Positions 1 to 11,500 of a stretch of 64,000 bases of DNA are shown here, one piece after another. Within the stretch, counting starts at the first letter, position 1. Every line of letters begins with the position of its first letter. Source of the stretch: Rhabdornis inornatus (lineage: Eukaryota > Chordata > Aves > Passeriformes > Rhabdornithidae); the NCBI GenBank assembly GCA_013397075.1, contig VWZS01007437.1, positions 124,678-188,677 on the forward strand, in the 5' to 3' direction. The position numbers and the translations under genes are program-made. The notes under the pieces are model-generated. The model was not told the origin of the DNA. It was given only the letters and a program-made list of their open reading frames with translations, and did not search any database.

Positions 1-111
1 ATCCATCCATCATCCATCCATCCATCCATCCATCATCCATCCATCCATCATCAATCCATCCATCCATCCATCCATCCCTCCATCCCTCCACCCATCCCTC
101 CCTCCCTCCCT
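1..111. repeat. ATCC tetranucleotide microsatellite
   Basis: Tandem ATCC/CATC with some three-base interruptions, grading into CCTCC toward the end. The array is cut by the window edge. Confidence 0.95.
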
Positions 112-2492
112 GGAGTGAAACCCGTGGCTGTGTGGTCCCTGCTGCTGTTTGGGGTCCCCTGCCGTGACCCCATCAGAGGTGACCCTTGGGGAAGCCTGGC
201 CACCTTAGAAAGCCCCTCCTGGGTTTTTGGGGACACGGTTTCCCTGGAGAGGTCCCTTGCAGGCACACAAACTTCTTCTGCTCCCTGAGGGTGCAGGGCT
301 GGTTCCCAAGGGCTGTGCCAGGGTCAGTGACAGCACTCCCTGCCACTCCTGCTGCCACCCCTGCTGGCAGACCCAGGTGCCTCCCCAACAAAGGCATTTC
401 ACACCCCTGGCAGCTGGGGGAGAGAAGGTGGAAGGCATCCCTGAGAGCTCCAAGAGAGCAGTGTTTGGCACCAGGAATTTCTTCTTTCCATCTGGAGCTG
501 TTGAGGTTTTTTTCCAGGATGGAAAACCTGGCTCATGCCAGAGGATGCTGCCACTGCTGGGCGCCATCCGCCAGCAACAGGAATCAAACTGCCCCTAACC
601 TGCTGCTGTCGTCATGCTTTGGTTTTGTTTTGGTTTGTTTTAAATCAATTCAGTCTTATCTGCCCGTTCGTTTGCATTTGACGTGCTCCTTGTCCTTTCT
701 GCTGGATCAAATGCTTTTGTGTTTGGTTTTGCTCCTGAAGCAGAGCTGTTGATGGGAGGGATCCGAGGGCAGTGGGTTTATCCTCGGTTTGATCTGCCAG
801 CAAACCCTGCGGTGTTTCAGATCTGTGCTGAGCTTTGCCCGGGGGGGCAGCCACCCTCCCTCCTCCACACATTGACAGGGAAGGATGGGCAGGGGGACCA
901 GTGCTGCACACCACTGGGTCTGGAGGTCTAATATGGGATGAGGGCATGAACACAGTTAACCAGGACATGGAGCCTGCAGTGCTCCCAGCTCCATGAGCGT
1001 TCCCATCCCAGGAAATCCAGGCTCGGGCTCCTTTGGGTTCCCTGCCCTTGGTGTTCCACCCTTTTCCTGCCCCCTGTGTCCCTCCTGAGCTTGCCAGGGG
1101 CTGCAGCACAAACCCAGGGGCCGTCAATAATTCATGGGGCTGGAGCCAGGCAGGTGCCTCTGCCCCAGCGCTGCCGAACTCTCCAGGGGCCGGGGCAGCT
1201 CTTCCTGCCTGCTTTCATTTACGATCAAATTCACTTCATTGATCCCATCCTGGATTTGTTGGAGCAATATCTCTTGGAACGGGGCTGAGGGCAGCAATTG
1301 CTTTTTGCAGAGGCTGCTGTGGCGCTCGTAAGTCGTGCAGGTCCCCTCTGGAATTCACCTCTCCCGTGCCCTGTGCTGAAGGGTGTATAAACACCACAGT
1401 TAAGGCAGTCTCCTCCTGCTAGAAGTTACATCAACCCCTGCATTTGTTAATTTGTTCGAGGCTGCGGGTCCTCGCTCCTTTGCTTCTCATCATGGGGGAA
1501 ACAGAATTACACAAAATAATAATGGGAAGCCTTTCACCCCATTTGCTGCGGAGATGAGAACATCTATTAGAATGCGCTGAACAACAAGTTAAAGCCTAAT
1601 GGGTTTAACGTGCCTCCAAACAATGCGGCTTCCTGAGCAGGAAGCCTGGGTACTAAAACCCCACAAAGGCATCACCGGTCCCTGGGGAGGAGGGACTGAG
1701 CAGCCAAAGAGAAGGGAAGGAGACCTGCGGGCAGGGAGGGGTGTGCTGGCTTCCCACGCATTGAAATCTCCTGCCGTGGTTGCATTTAGGTGGTGGCTGC
1801 GAGTCCGAAAGTGAGAGTGCAGGGATCTTCCAGGGGAGATGCAGAAACACCGTGGGTGCAAACAGGACGGACAGGAACGAAAGCAGGGCTTGAATCCATG
1901 AGAGCCCAGCACAGGGAGCGATGGGGAAGGGCTTGCTGAGCCCCCCTTGCGCAGGCAGGGAATCCCTCCTGAGGGGTGCAGAGGGCAGGGCAGGGCCAGG
2001 ACTTTGCACTGAACTTCATGGGGTTTGCAGCCCGCCGAGATCCCTCTGGAAACCCTTGTCTGGAAGCAGCTCACTGGTACGCTCCAATTGCCATTTCTCC
2101 AGGCAGCCGAGGCACCTCTGGATGGCAGCACAGCCATCAGCTTTGTCAGCGGCTCTGCCGGTGCTGTGTCTGCTGGCAGCTGACCGAGGGTGCCCTGTGC
2201 CCCATCACATTGATGAGGATGTCACACCGACCCCAGCAATGTTTCACAATATTGTCCTTGGCTCTGTCGGGCAGCGCAGCGTTTCACCTCCCTGGCCTCC
2301 GGTGGTTAACGCTTTGCAGGCTGAACTGAAGTGCTCCAAGCAAAGGAAAGCCAGGAATACTCAGTGGCTGCTTGGGAGACCGCGTGCCTGCTGTGGGGGT
2401 GTTTGCAGAGCATGACAGGGTTCAGCCTGCCAAGCACGGGGGAACTCGGGCACAGCAAGTGAGCACTGTGCTGAATGATTTATTTCTGACAG
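112..2492 (+). other. Upstream or first-intron sequence, no coding exon seen
   Basis: I find no convincing coding exon and no CR1 copy. The acceptor at 2483-2492 implies that part of this stretch is intron 1 and that a first exon may lie here or before the window. An AT-rich, low-repeat island at about 1380-1625 stands out from the GC-rich surroundings. Confidence 0.5.
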
Positions 2493-2582
2493 GCTGACGG
2501 GATGACAAGTCCAGCTCCAAGGAGCAGCCACCCGGACATGGCCCGGAAAACCCTCTGCAGGAGCCCCTTTCTCAGCATCAAG
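2493..2582 (+). CDS. SLCO2B1: SLCO2B1 coding exon 1 (start exon)
   Basis: An acceptor (tttctgacag, ending at 2492) precedes nine bases and ATG at 2502. The exon encodes 27 residues ending SPFLSIK and stops at donor AAG|gtaaac in phase 0. It aligns in position with the human segment ending VFHNIK just before TM1. A second in-frame ATG at 2538 (residue 13) has the stronger Kozak context (gacATGg). The acceptor implies a noncoding or alternative first exon further upstream that I could not locate. This is the cytoplasmic N-terminus. Confidence 0.82.
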
Positions 2583-5500
2583 GTAAACACCTCTTGCTTG
2601 CTCCAATACCCCCTCAGGTCACCAGCCTGGCAAAGAGCAGCTCAGCGTCCTGCAGGAGGCATGGAGAGGATTCCTGGGTGCCAAGTGTGTTGGGAAAATG
2701 CTCCCTGTGTTTCCCATGGCAGAAGTGCCTTTGGGGTGGAGTTCTCTCCATTCCAGAGCCAGTGGTGGAGCAGCGATGTTTCAATGCAGGTTTAACTCCA
2801 CACACTCCCAGGATGGCATGGGTTGGAGGGACCTTAAACTCATCCAGATTCACCCCTGCCATGGCAGGGTCACCTTCCGCTGTCCCAGGCTGCTCCAAAC
2901 CCCATCCAGCCTGGCCTTGGACGCTGCCAGGGATCCAGGGGCAGCCACAGCTGCTCTGGGCACCCTGTGCCAGGGCCTGCCCACCCTGCCAGGGAACAAT
3001 TCCTCTCCAAGATCCCATCCAGCCCTGGCTTTGTCAGTGTGAATGAAGCCTTTCTCCTAAGTCTGGGGTCCTCCTGGATTCAGTGCAACCCCAGACCCTC
3101 CAGGTGAGTGTTGGAGGAGCTCTGCAGAACCACAGGCTGCACCTGGAATGGCTCTCTTGGTCTTGCAGCATCTGCTTCATTCCCTTCTGGCTCAATAATT
3201 CCTTTTTATCAGTAGAGGCAGCCTTAGCATCAGTTTATTGCTACATTCAGTGTAGTTGGAAGCCAATTACCTGGCTCATTAGTGAATCTCGCCAGGCCAG
3301 AGAGCAAAAGATGACAGCCAGTCTTAAAGGCTCAGGATTTCTCTGTCACTTTTGTGGGGAAGATTTGGGGTTTTAAGGGTTTTTCTACAAATGCTGGTGC
3401 AGTGAGTCACTGAGGCAGAGGCTGCCAGAGCACAGAGGCTGGAGACACAGAGCTGTGTCCTGAGGCTTCTTCCCCAATCCTCTCTCCAGCCCATTCAGCT
3501 GGTTTTTATCTGGTGGGTTTTGTTTGTTTTCCCTTTACTTGCCAGCAGGGTTGTCTTTACCAATATGACCCCATTGATTTTTCCTTGAGGAGATATTTTA
3601 AAGGGGTTCAAGGACGAAACCATTGAGGGGCAAAGGCAGCTCAGGCTTGTGAGCAGACTCAAGCTGTATTTCTGAAGGTAGATCCTAAAATCCCAGACTG
3701 GTTTGGGTTGGGGGGGGGACCCTAAAGACCCTCTTGTTGTAACCCCTGCCAGGGGCAGATGTGGAGGAAGTTCTTGTCACCAAGAACACAATTATCCTCA
3801 GCACGGGATGTTTTCCCCTCGTCTCTTGGGGTTTTTTTTCAAGAAGTTAGGCCACCCTGTCCGGTTTCTAAATGACTTCCTCAGAAAACAAAACTTCCAG
3901 CCCAGGGTTGGAATGGTCCTTGCAGAGACACAGAACCATTGCACAATGTGGTTGGATGTGTTTGAAGTGGCTGAGGGGCCAAAACTCACAGCTCTGCAGT
4001 TTTTATGTGTATTTATATCTCCAGGGAGCGCATCACAAAAACCATGTACCGCACGTGAAAATGCAGCCAAGGGACTAAAAACCGCCCTGGTTGGCTTCAA
4101 TGAGCATTTTCATTTAGATGGGCTGTTGGGAAGGAATTCCTCCCTGTGAGGATGGAAAAGCCCTGGCACAGGGTGCCCAGAGCAGCTGTGGCTGCCCCTG
4201 GATCCCTGGCAGTGCCCAAGGCCAGGTTGGACACTGGGGCTTGGAGCAGCCTGGCACGGTGGAAGGTGTCCCTGCCCACGGCAGGGGTGGCACTGGATGG
4301 GATTTAAGCTCCTTTCCAGCTACAGGACCAGCCAAACTGGTTCCAGCTGTTTCCTCCTGCACAATCAACACTACAGACACAGGCAGCCTTTGTAAGAGGG
4401 GTTTTTTTCCAGACCACCAGGAGAGGAAATACTGATGTTCAATTCCCAGGTCTGTGATTTACTGGCTGCATAGAATGGAGGGTGTTTCTCTGTTCTCTTG
4501 CACATGTGGGGTGGGAGGAGCAGCAGCATCTCACCAGTGTTTGGACTCTCTGAGCTGCTTTAATTCCATGAATGTAGGGGGAAGACTTTGCAAGCACGCC
4601 TCAGCCCTTCAGGGGAAAGGTGCTGGACTGCTGAGCTTGGGCTCCCATCCAGCCCTGGGACTGCTCCTGGTGTCCATGGTCTGTCCTGCTGTCAGGGAAA
4701 AGGTCTTGGAAAAGCCTGGTGTCTGCCAATCCAGGTCACCTGCTGCTGGGGCAGCACATCAGTCCCACCAGTCCAGCAGATCCAAAGGCCAGGAAAAGTC
4801 TGCTCTTTGTTTTCCTGACAAAAGATTGATGGCTGAGAGCAGAGAGCCCCTGGAGTCCTTGCCCAAGCCCTGTGCATCTCTCCTTCCTGTGCTTTACTGT
4901 GCCCAGACAGGGCAGAATAGAATACCAGATTCCCAACTCCTTCTGAGCTGAAGAGGATGTGGGGCAGCGCTGGGCAGCTGCTGAGCTGCTGTGAACCCGT
5001 GAAGGTCCTGGATTTGGGTTCTCAGGGGGCTGTGTGCTGTGGGTGCCTGGAATAAACAGATCTGGTTTCAGCCTTTCCATCTGAGCTGATGTGTTCAGGA
5101 AGCAGGGCCTGGCCACAGCCAGCGACTTGTAGGAACGTAGGAGTTCCAGCAAAGCTGACTCTGGGGACGCTTTCCTTTGGCTGGGTGCCATCTTCCCAGT
5201 CCAGGCACGTTGCAGGCAGCAGTGGTGACATGAGCCTGGCAGGGGGGACGGTCCTGGGTGGTGTCCTGGTGTGCACCATGCCAGCCCATCAGTTTGGGAG
5301 GCAGTGACCACAGCCCAGCCCAGCAGCTCTCAGGGACCCAGGGCTTTGTTTGAGCTTCCCCCTTGTCCCTGTTTGTGCTCTGGCTGTTGCCTTGGCTGAC
5401 AGAGCAGGCCAGATTGGCAGTGTCCTCGCTCCAGGCCTGGATCAGAATGAGGTATGGCAGAAATCCATAGGCCGAGCAGTTTCTCCGTGGTGGGAGCTGC

Positions 5501-8500
5501 TGCAAAAGACGTGGAGCAGGAGCAGTGCCCCGAGGGTTTGGGCATCATCCAGGGCTGAGGGCAGCAGCTCTGGAAGGAGCCAGGGCCATCCAGCCTGTCC
5601 TGCAGGGAGATGAGGGTGTGTGACTGTTGGGGCTGGTTATTGGAACTCCTTTGGGCTGGAGAGCCACAGGGCAGCAGGGAAGGAGGTGGCTCAGGTGGAG
5701 GAGGGATACTGGCAGATGGTGGGCTTTGACAAGGTTTTCTTCTGGAAGTGGAAGAGAACCATCGTATTTTCCAAAGGAGATGTGGTCTACATCTAGGGCT
5801 TTGTGAGAAGCAGAGGAAAGCACTCTGAATTCTTCTCCCTGACCTTCTCTAAAGGAGTTGTTTGTTGCTGTGTTTGGAAGGGCTCATTCCTGTCCCAGAA
5901 GAGCTCCCAGCACTGGGGATGGCTGCCTGCCTCTGGCTGAATGGGAACAGGAATGTTGTGCAACCTCCCTTCTGCTGCTGCATCCTAGGGACCAGGCCAG
6001 CACAAACAGGCACCATCCCAGCTGAAGGCATGTCCAAAGCCACTTCCCAGCTGAAGAAATTACAGCCTCCTTGCAGACATCAGTATCGTAACCCCGATGT
6101 TACTTTTGTCAGAGGCCGATTTTACGGTTCTGACCTCACTCCAGAAGGTTTCACTGGTGGCAGAGCAGGGGTGATATTTCCAAGGCTTGTGGGCGGAGGT
6201 TTGTGCTGGATGCTGGTGCCTTTCTGGGGGGGATGCAGTTTGTTGTGCTGCAGCTCTCGGTGACCCTGCTGAGGACTGTCTCTCTGTGTTGGCAGTTCTT
6301 TGTGTTCTGCCACGGGCTGCTGCAGCTCTCCCAGCTCCTGGTCTCGGGCTACCTGAAGAGCTCCATCTCCACCATCGAGAGACGCTACGGCCTCTCCAGC
6401 CAGACCTCGGGGCTGCTCGCTTCCTTCAACGAGGTGAGCAGCGCCAGCCGTGTCCCCGCTGGAGCCCCGTGCTCCTGTCCCTGGGGGACACGGCTGCTCT
6501 GTGTCCCTGCAGGTCGGGAACACGCTGCTGATCGTCTTTGTGAGCTACCTGGGCAGCCGCGTGCACCGGCCGCGCCTCATCGGCTGCGGCGCCCTGCTCG
6601 TGTCCCTGGCCGGCTTCCTCATGGCCCTGCCACACTTCATCACCGGCCCCTACGAGTACGACCGCTCCGTGGCCAGTGAGTGCTGCACTGCGCTTTGGGA
6701 CACACGAGGGCAGCCGTGCAAGGGCAGAATGGGTGGGGCTGGAAAGGACCCTAGAGATCATCTCGTTCCACCCTCTCTCTGCCAGGGTGCTCCAGCATGG
6801 CCTTGGACACTGCCAGGGATCCAGCTTCTCTGGGCAGCCTGTGCTCCCCACGCTCCCAGGGAACAATTCCTGCCCCGTAGCCCACCTACCCCCAACCCCT
6901 GCTGGGAAATGACCTTCCCTCCAGGCAAGCTGCAAGCTGTTGGCTTCTCCTCAAGAAATGGTGTTTTTCTGAGAATGAAATCATCCCAACCCGAGAGGCA
7001 CCGGCTACTGGTGGAAAGCAGAGCCAGGGGACGTGGGAACCATGGAACCACGGCAAAGGGCAGGAAAACAATCAAAATACAGGCTGTGCCAACCTCACCT
7101 GCCTTCCCTGGTCCAGCTGGGCTCTCTCTGAGGTTTTAGACCTCACCAAATATCAGCCTCCCTTGAGAAACATGCAGGTCTAAATCACTCCTGGAGGGAA
7201 CAGGACACGGTGGGTTTGGGGTCTTCTCCCTGAAAGAAAACAAAGGGATGAGAAAGGAAAGAAAGGAGAAAACCAGTTATTTGCTACCTTTCCAATTCCT
7301 GCCACGAACCCCCAGCCCAGGGTTCTGAGGAACATGAGGGTGCTAGAATCAGCACTTCCACTTAGGCAGCTTTTCTGAGGAAAATGAGTTCTCATTTCCT
7401 GGGTAGCTGCTCACAAAATCTGCAGGTGTACTGGAAGGGCTGTCAAAGGTCCTGGGAGTAACCTGAGCTCCATTTCCTTGATGGAGGAAAAGCCTTGAAG
7501 GCTTTCTGTGGCACATGAACCCATCTCTGTGAACATCAGAGCAGTGATCTTTGCACCTTCTTTGTGTTTTCTTTCACCTGCCATCTAAGGGTAAGATAAG
7601 GATGTGGAGCTCCTGGAGCAAATCCAGAGCAGGTCACGGAGCTGCTCCAGGGCTGGAGCCCCCGTGCTCTGGAGCCAGGCTGGGAAAGCGGGGGGTGTGC
7701 ACCTGGAGAAGGCTCCAGGGAGAGCTCAGAGCCCCTTGCAGTGCCTAAAGAGAGAAGTTCTTTCTCCAGACCAAGCTCCCCAGACCTGTCCCCTTGTCAC
7801 TGCAGGCACCTTCAGCAACACCACCGACCTGTGCCAGCCCCAGCCCGGGCCGCCAGGGCCCTGGGCCAACCTCAGCGATGCCAGCTGCACCCCCCACGCC
7901 TCCAGGGAGAACCACGAGGTTCTGCTGGTCATGTTTGTGGCCCAGGCACTGCTGGGCATCGGTGGTGTGCCCATCCAGCCCTTCGGCATCTCCTACATCG
8001 ACGACTTCGCCAGCGACAGGAACTCCCCCCTCTACCTGGGTAAGGAGCTCCCCCTGTACCTGGGTGAGGAGCTCCCCCTGTACCTGGGTGAGGAGCTCCC
8101 CCTGTACCTGGGTAAGGCTGGGCTCTTTGACAGGGAAAGAAGCCAGGCTGGAGGTGGCAGCAAGGCCAGACTAGACTAATTTGCATTAATGAGAACAGGG
8201 TTCCTTACAGCCCTTCTGCTGTGCCCAGAGCCAGGAAGGTTTCTGCAGAAAGTGTTTATCTGCTTCAGGTGTGGGCAGACAGCAGGAGAGCTGGGGAACA
8301 CCATCTGGGGCAAAAACACCATGCTGGGGTTTTTGGCCTGAGAGTGACAACCTGGAGATGGAGTTAATGACCATATCCTCCTTCAAAAAGGCTTCAAGGA
8401 CAAGAGGAACAATCTCATCTCAGTGTTCACAAGCCGTGGGTTTAAGGGGCAGCAGTGGGGACTCTGTTTAGATGTTAGCAAAGTGATGCAAAGCAAGGAA

Positions 8501-11500
8501 GGCAGTTTCAGTCACCTGGGAGATGGGAGGGTATCCCTCAACAGAGGGAGTGCTGGAGAGCAGCTTGGGCACAGATCCAAAAGGGGTGTCCCAGGGTGGT
8601 GGGATGGACAGGGTGGTCCTTGCAGCCCAGCTGTTATCTCTGACAGCCTTGAATGGCAGAGCAAAGGCAGATCAAAACCAGGTCATTACTGTTAGAACAA
8701 GGAAGCACAGCACCAAATTTTGCTCTGGTAGATGATCCAAACCTCTCACATGTAAGGTAGGAGTTGAATCTTGCATTTGTGCATGGATTTCTTTTATCAG
8801 TAATTCACTGACAAAGGAGGAGAGTTCACTGATAACTTTTATCTCCTTAACCTTGTAAAAAAACTGGATTACTGATGCCAAGGGGCACCTCTTGCTCCTG
8901 GGAGTATTGCAGTCCTTCTAGGCAGCTGAACACAGGCGTCAGGCAAGGTCTGAGCCATGCCAAAGGGAATTCCTTTGTGGGTGTGCAAGGAACATGGGGA
9001 GCATGGGGCTGCTGCTCTTGGAGGTCAGGAAGCTGCCAGGGAAATGGGCAGGTACAGCAGAGCTGGTCCCACACGAGGCAGCTCTGCCCCTGTGGTCGCT
9101 TTGCCCAGGCTGAGCCCTTCCCTGCTGTCATCCCTCTGCAGGAATCCTGTTCTCCCTGACGGTCGTTGGCCCGGGGGTGGCCTTCATGCTGGGCTCTGCC
9201 ATGCTGAGGTTTTACGTGGACATCGACAAAGCCAGCGCAGGTGAGGGACATGTCCTGCCAGGGCTTCTGGGGCACAGGGGCTTCCAGCCTCCTGTGGCTT
9301 CTGTGCCCATGGGGCAGAGTGGGCAGCCAGGACATCCCTGTCCCATCCAAAGGGCTGAGTGGCTCCTTGGGCACACTGGGGACAGCAGTGAAATAGCCAA
9401 GAGACAGTGAAATGTGATTTAATGATGGGATGAGCGGGGCAAGCACTGCTCAGGCCCCAGAACTGGTGGATGTTGGGGGTGCACTGGGGTGCCTCTCTTG
9501 TCCCAGCGTTGCTCTGATGCCCCTCTCCTCCCGTGTTGCAGCAGAGGTGCAGCTCACCAACAAGGACCCGCGCTGGGTCGGCGCCTGGTGGCTCGGGTTC
9601 CTGGTGGCCGCCAGCCTGGTGGCCCTGTCCGCACTGCCGTACTTCTTCTTCCCACGGGAAATGCCAAAGGAGGTAGGAGAGAGAGGCCCTGCACACACAT
9701 AGACACCTCGGTGGAGCCCAAACACCAGCCACAGGAACCACTGACAGTTCTGGTCCTTGGCAAGGGGAGGATGCAGTCCCACACTCCATGGTCACGAGAG
9801 CTCTGCCAGGGCAGGTCAAGGGCAGCCAGCTCTGTCTGTCCTGGCAGCTTTTGTCTGCAAGCAATCCTGGAGTTTGGAGATGGCTTTGAAATTTCACCAA
9901 CAGGCAAGCAAGGACAGCTCTTCTCCAGCAGCAGCTGGGGAGCAGGGCTGTGCAGGGAGAGGAGAGGCTGTGCAGGGAGAGGCTGTGCAGGGAGAGGCTG
10001 TGCAGGGAGAGGAGAGGCTGTGCAGGGAGAGGAGAGGCTGTGCAGGGAGACGAGAGGCTGTGCAGGGAGAGGCTGTGCAGGGTGAGGAGAGGCTGTGCAG
10101 GGAGAGGAGAGGCTGTGCAGGNNNNNNNNNNNNNNNNNNNNNNNNNNNNNNNNNNNNNNNNNNNNNNNNNNNNNNNNNNNNNNNNNNNNNNNNNNNNNNN
10201 NNNNNNNNNNNNNNNNNNNNNNNNNNNNNNNNNNNNNNNNNNNNNNNNNNNNNNNNNNNNNNNNNNNNNNNNNNNNNNNNNNNNNNNNNNNNNNNNNNNN
10301 NNNNNNNNNNNNNNNNNNNNNNNNNNNNNNNNNNNNNNNNNNNNNNNNNNNNNNNNNNNNNNNNNNNNNNNNNNNNNNNNNNNNNNNNNNNNNNNNNNNN
10401 NNNNNNNNNNNNNNNNNNNNNNNNNNNNNNNNNNNNNNNNNNNNNNNNNNNNNNNNNNNNNNNNNNNNNNNNNNNNNNNNNNNNNNNNNNNNNNNNNNNN
10501 NNNNNNNNNNNNNNNNNNNNNNNNNNNNNNNNNNNNNNNNNNNNNNNNNNNNNNNNNNNNNNNNNNNNNNNNNNNNNNNNNNNNNNNNNNNNNNNNNNNN
10601 NNNNNNNNNNNNNNNNNNNNNNNNNNNNNNNNNNNNNNNNNNNNNNNNNNNNNNNNNNNNNNNNNNNNNNNNNNNNNNNNNNNNNNNNNNNNNNNNNNNN
10701 NNNNNNNNNNNNNNNNNNNNNNNNNNNNNNNNNNNNNNNNNNNNNNNNNNNNNNNNNNNNNNNNNNNNNNNNNNNNNNNNNNNNNNNNNNNNNNNNNNNN
10801 NNNNNNNNNNNNNNNNNNNNNNNNNNNNNNNNNNNNNNNNNNNNNNNNNNNNNNNNNNNNNNNNNNNNNNNNNNNNNNNNNNNNNNNNNNNNNNNNNNNN
10901 NNNNNNNNNNNNNNNNNNNNNNNNNNNNNNNNNNNNNNNNNNNNNNNNNNNNNNNNNNNNNNNGGAGAGGAGAGGCTGTGCAGGGAGAGGAGAAGCTGTG
11001 CAGGGAGAGGCTGTGCAGGGAGAGGAGAGGCTGTGCAGGGACAGGCTGTGCAGGGAGAGGAGAGGCTGTGCAGGGAGAGGAGAGGCTGTGCAGGGCAGAG
11101 CTGCACTCCAGGACATGGCACAGCTCCTGAGCTTTCCCAGCTGCACGTCCCAGCGCTGGGAGCAGCGGAGCAGAACGAACTGTGCTTGCACAGGAGGCAT
11201 TTCTGCAGGGTGGGATGCTGCTGAAGCTGCTGGGAGACGCTCAGGAGGTGAGGCTGTGCTCATCTCGGTGTCTTGGTCCTGCTAGAAGTGGTGTCATTGC
11301 CCTTCATGCATGGTTTACCTTGAGGCAGCATCAAAACCTTCCTGTCTGAACAAGTCTGTGCCCTGGTGCAGAGTAATTCATTTCTCCTGACCCTGCCTGA
11401 ATTTCCACAGGAATGAATGCAGATTTGGGGTTCCCAGACCTGCTTCACCAGTTCAGCTTGGGGATGCAGGGATTTACTCCCAGCTGACATGAGCTGTGAG

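Larger units (their letters stand above)
2583..6295 (+). other. SLCO2B1: SLCO2B1 intron after coding exon 1
   Basis: A 3.7-kb intron holding three CR1 fragments (listed separately). The rest, including 4330-6200, shows no recognisable gene or repeat. Confidence 0.8.
6676..7805 (+). other. SLCO2B1: SLCO2B1 intron after coding exon 3
   Basis: A 1.1-kb intron. It has a CR1 fragment near each end, in opposite orientations, and unremarkable sequence between them. Confidence 0.85.

Noticed and set aside
9184..11285. Frames of 400-645 codons on both strands across the gap
   Set aside because: Most of the length is undetermined sequence and the rest is the minisatellite, with no known domain.
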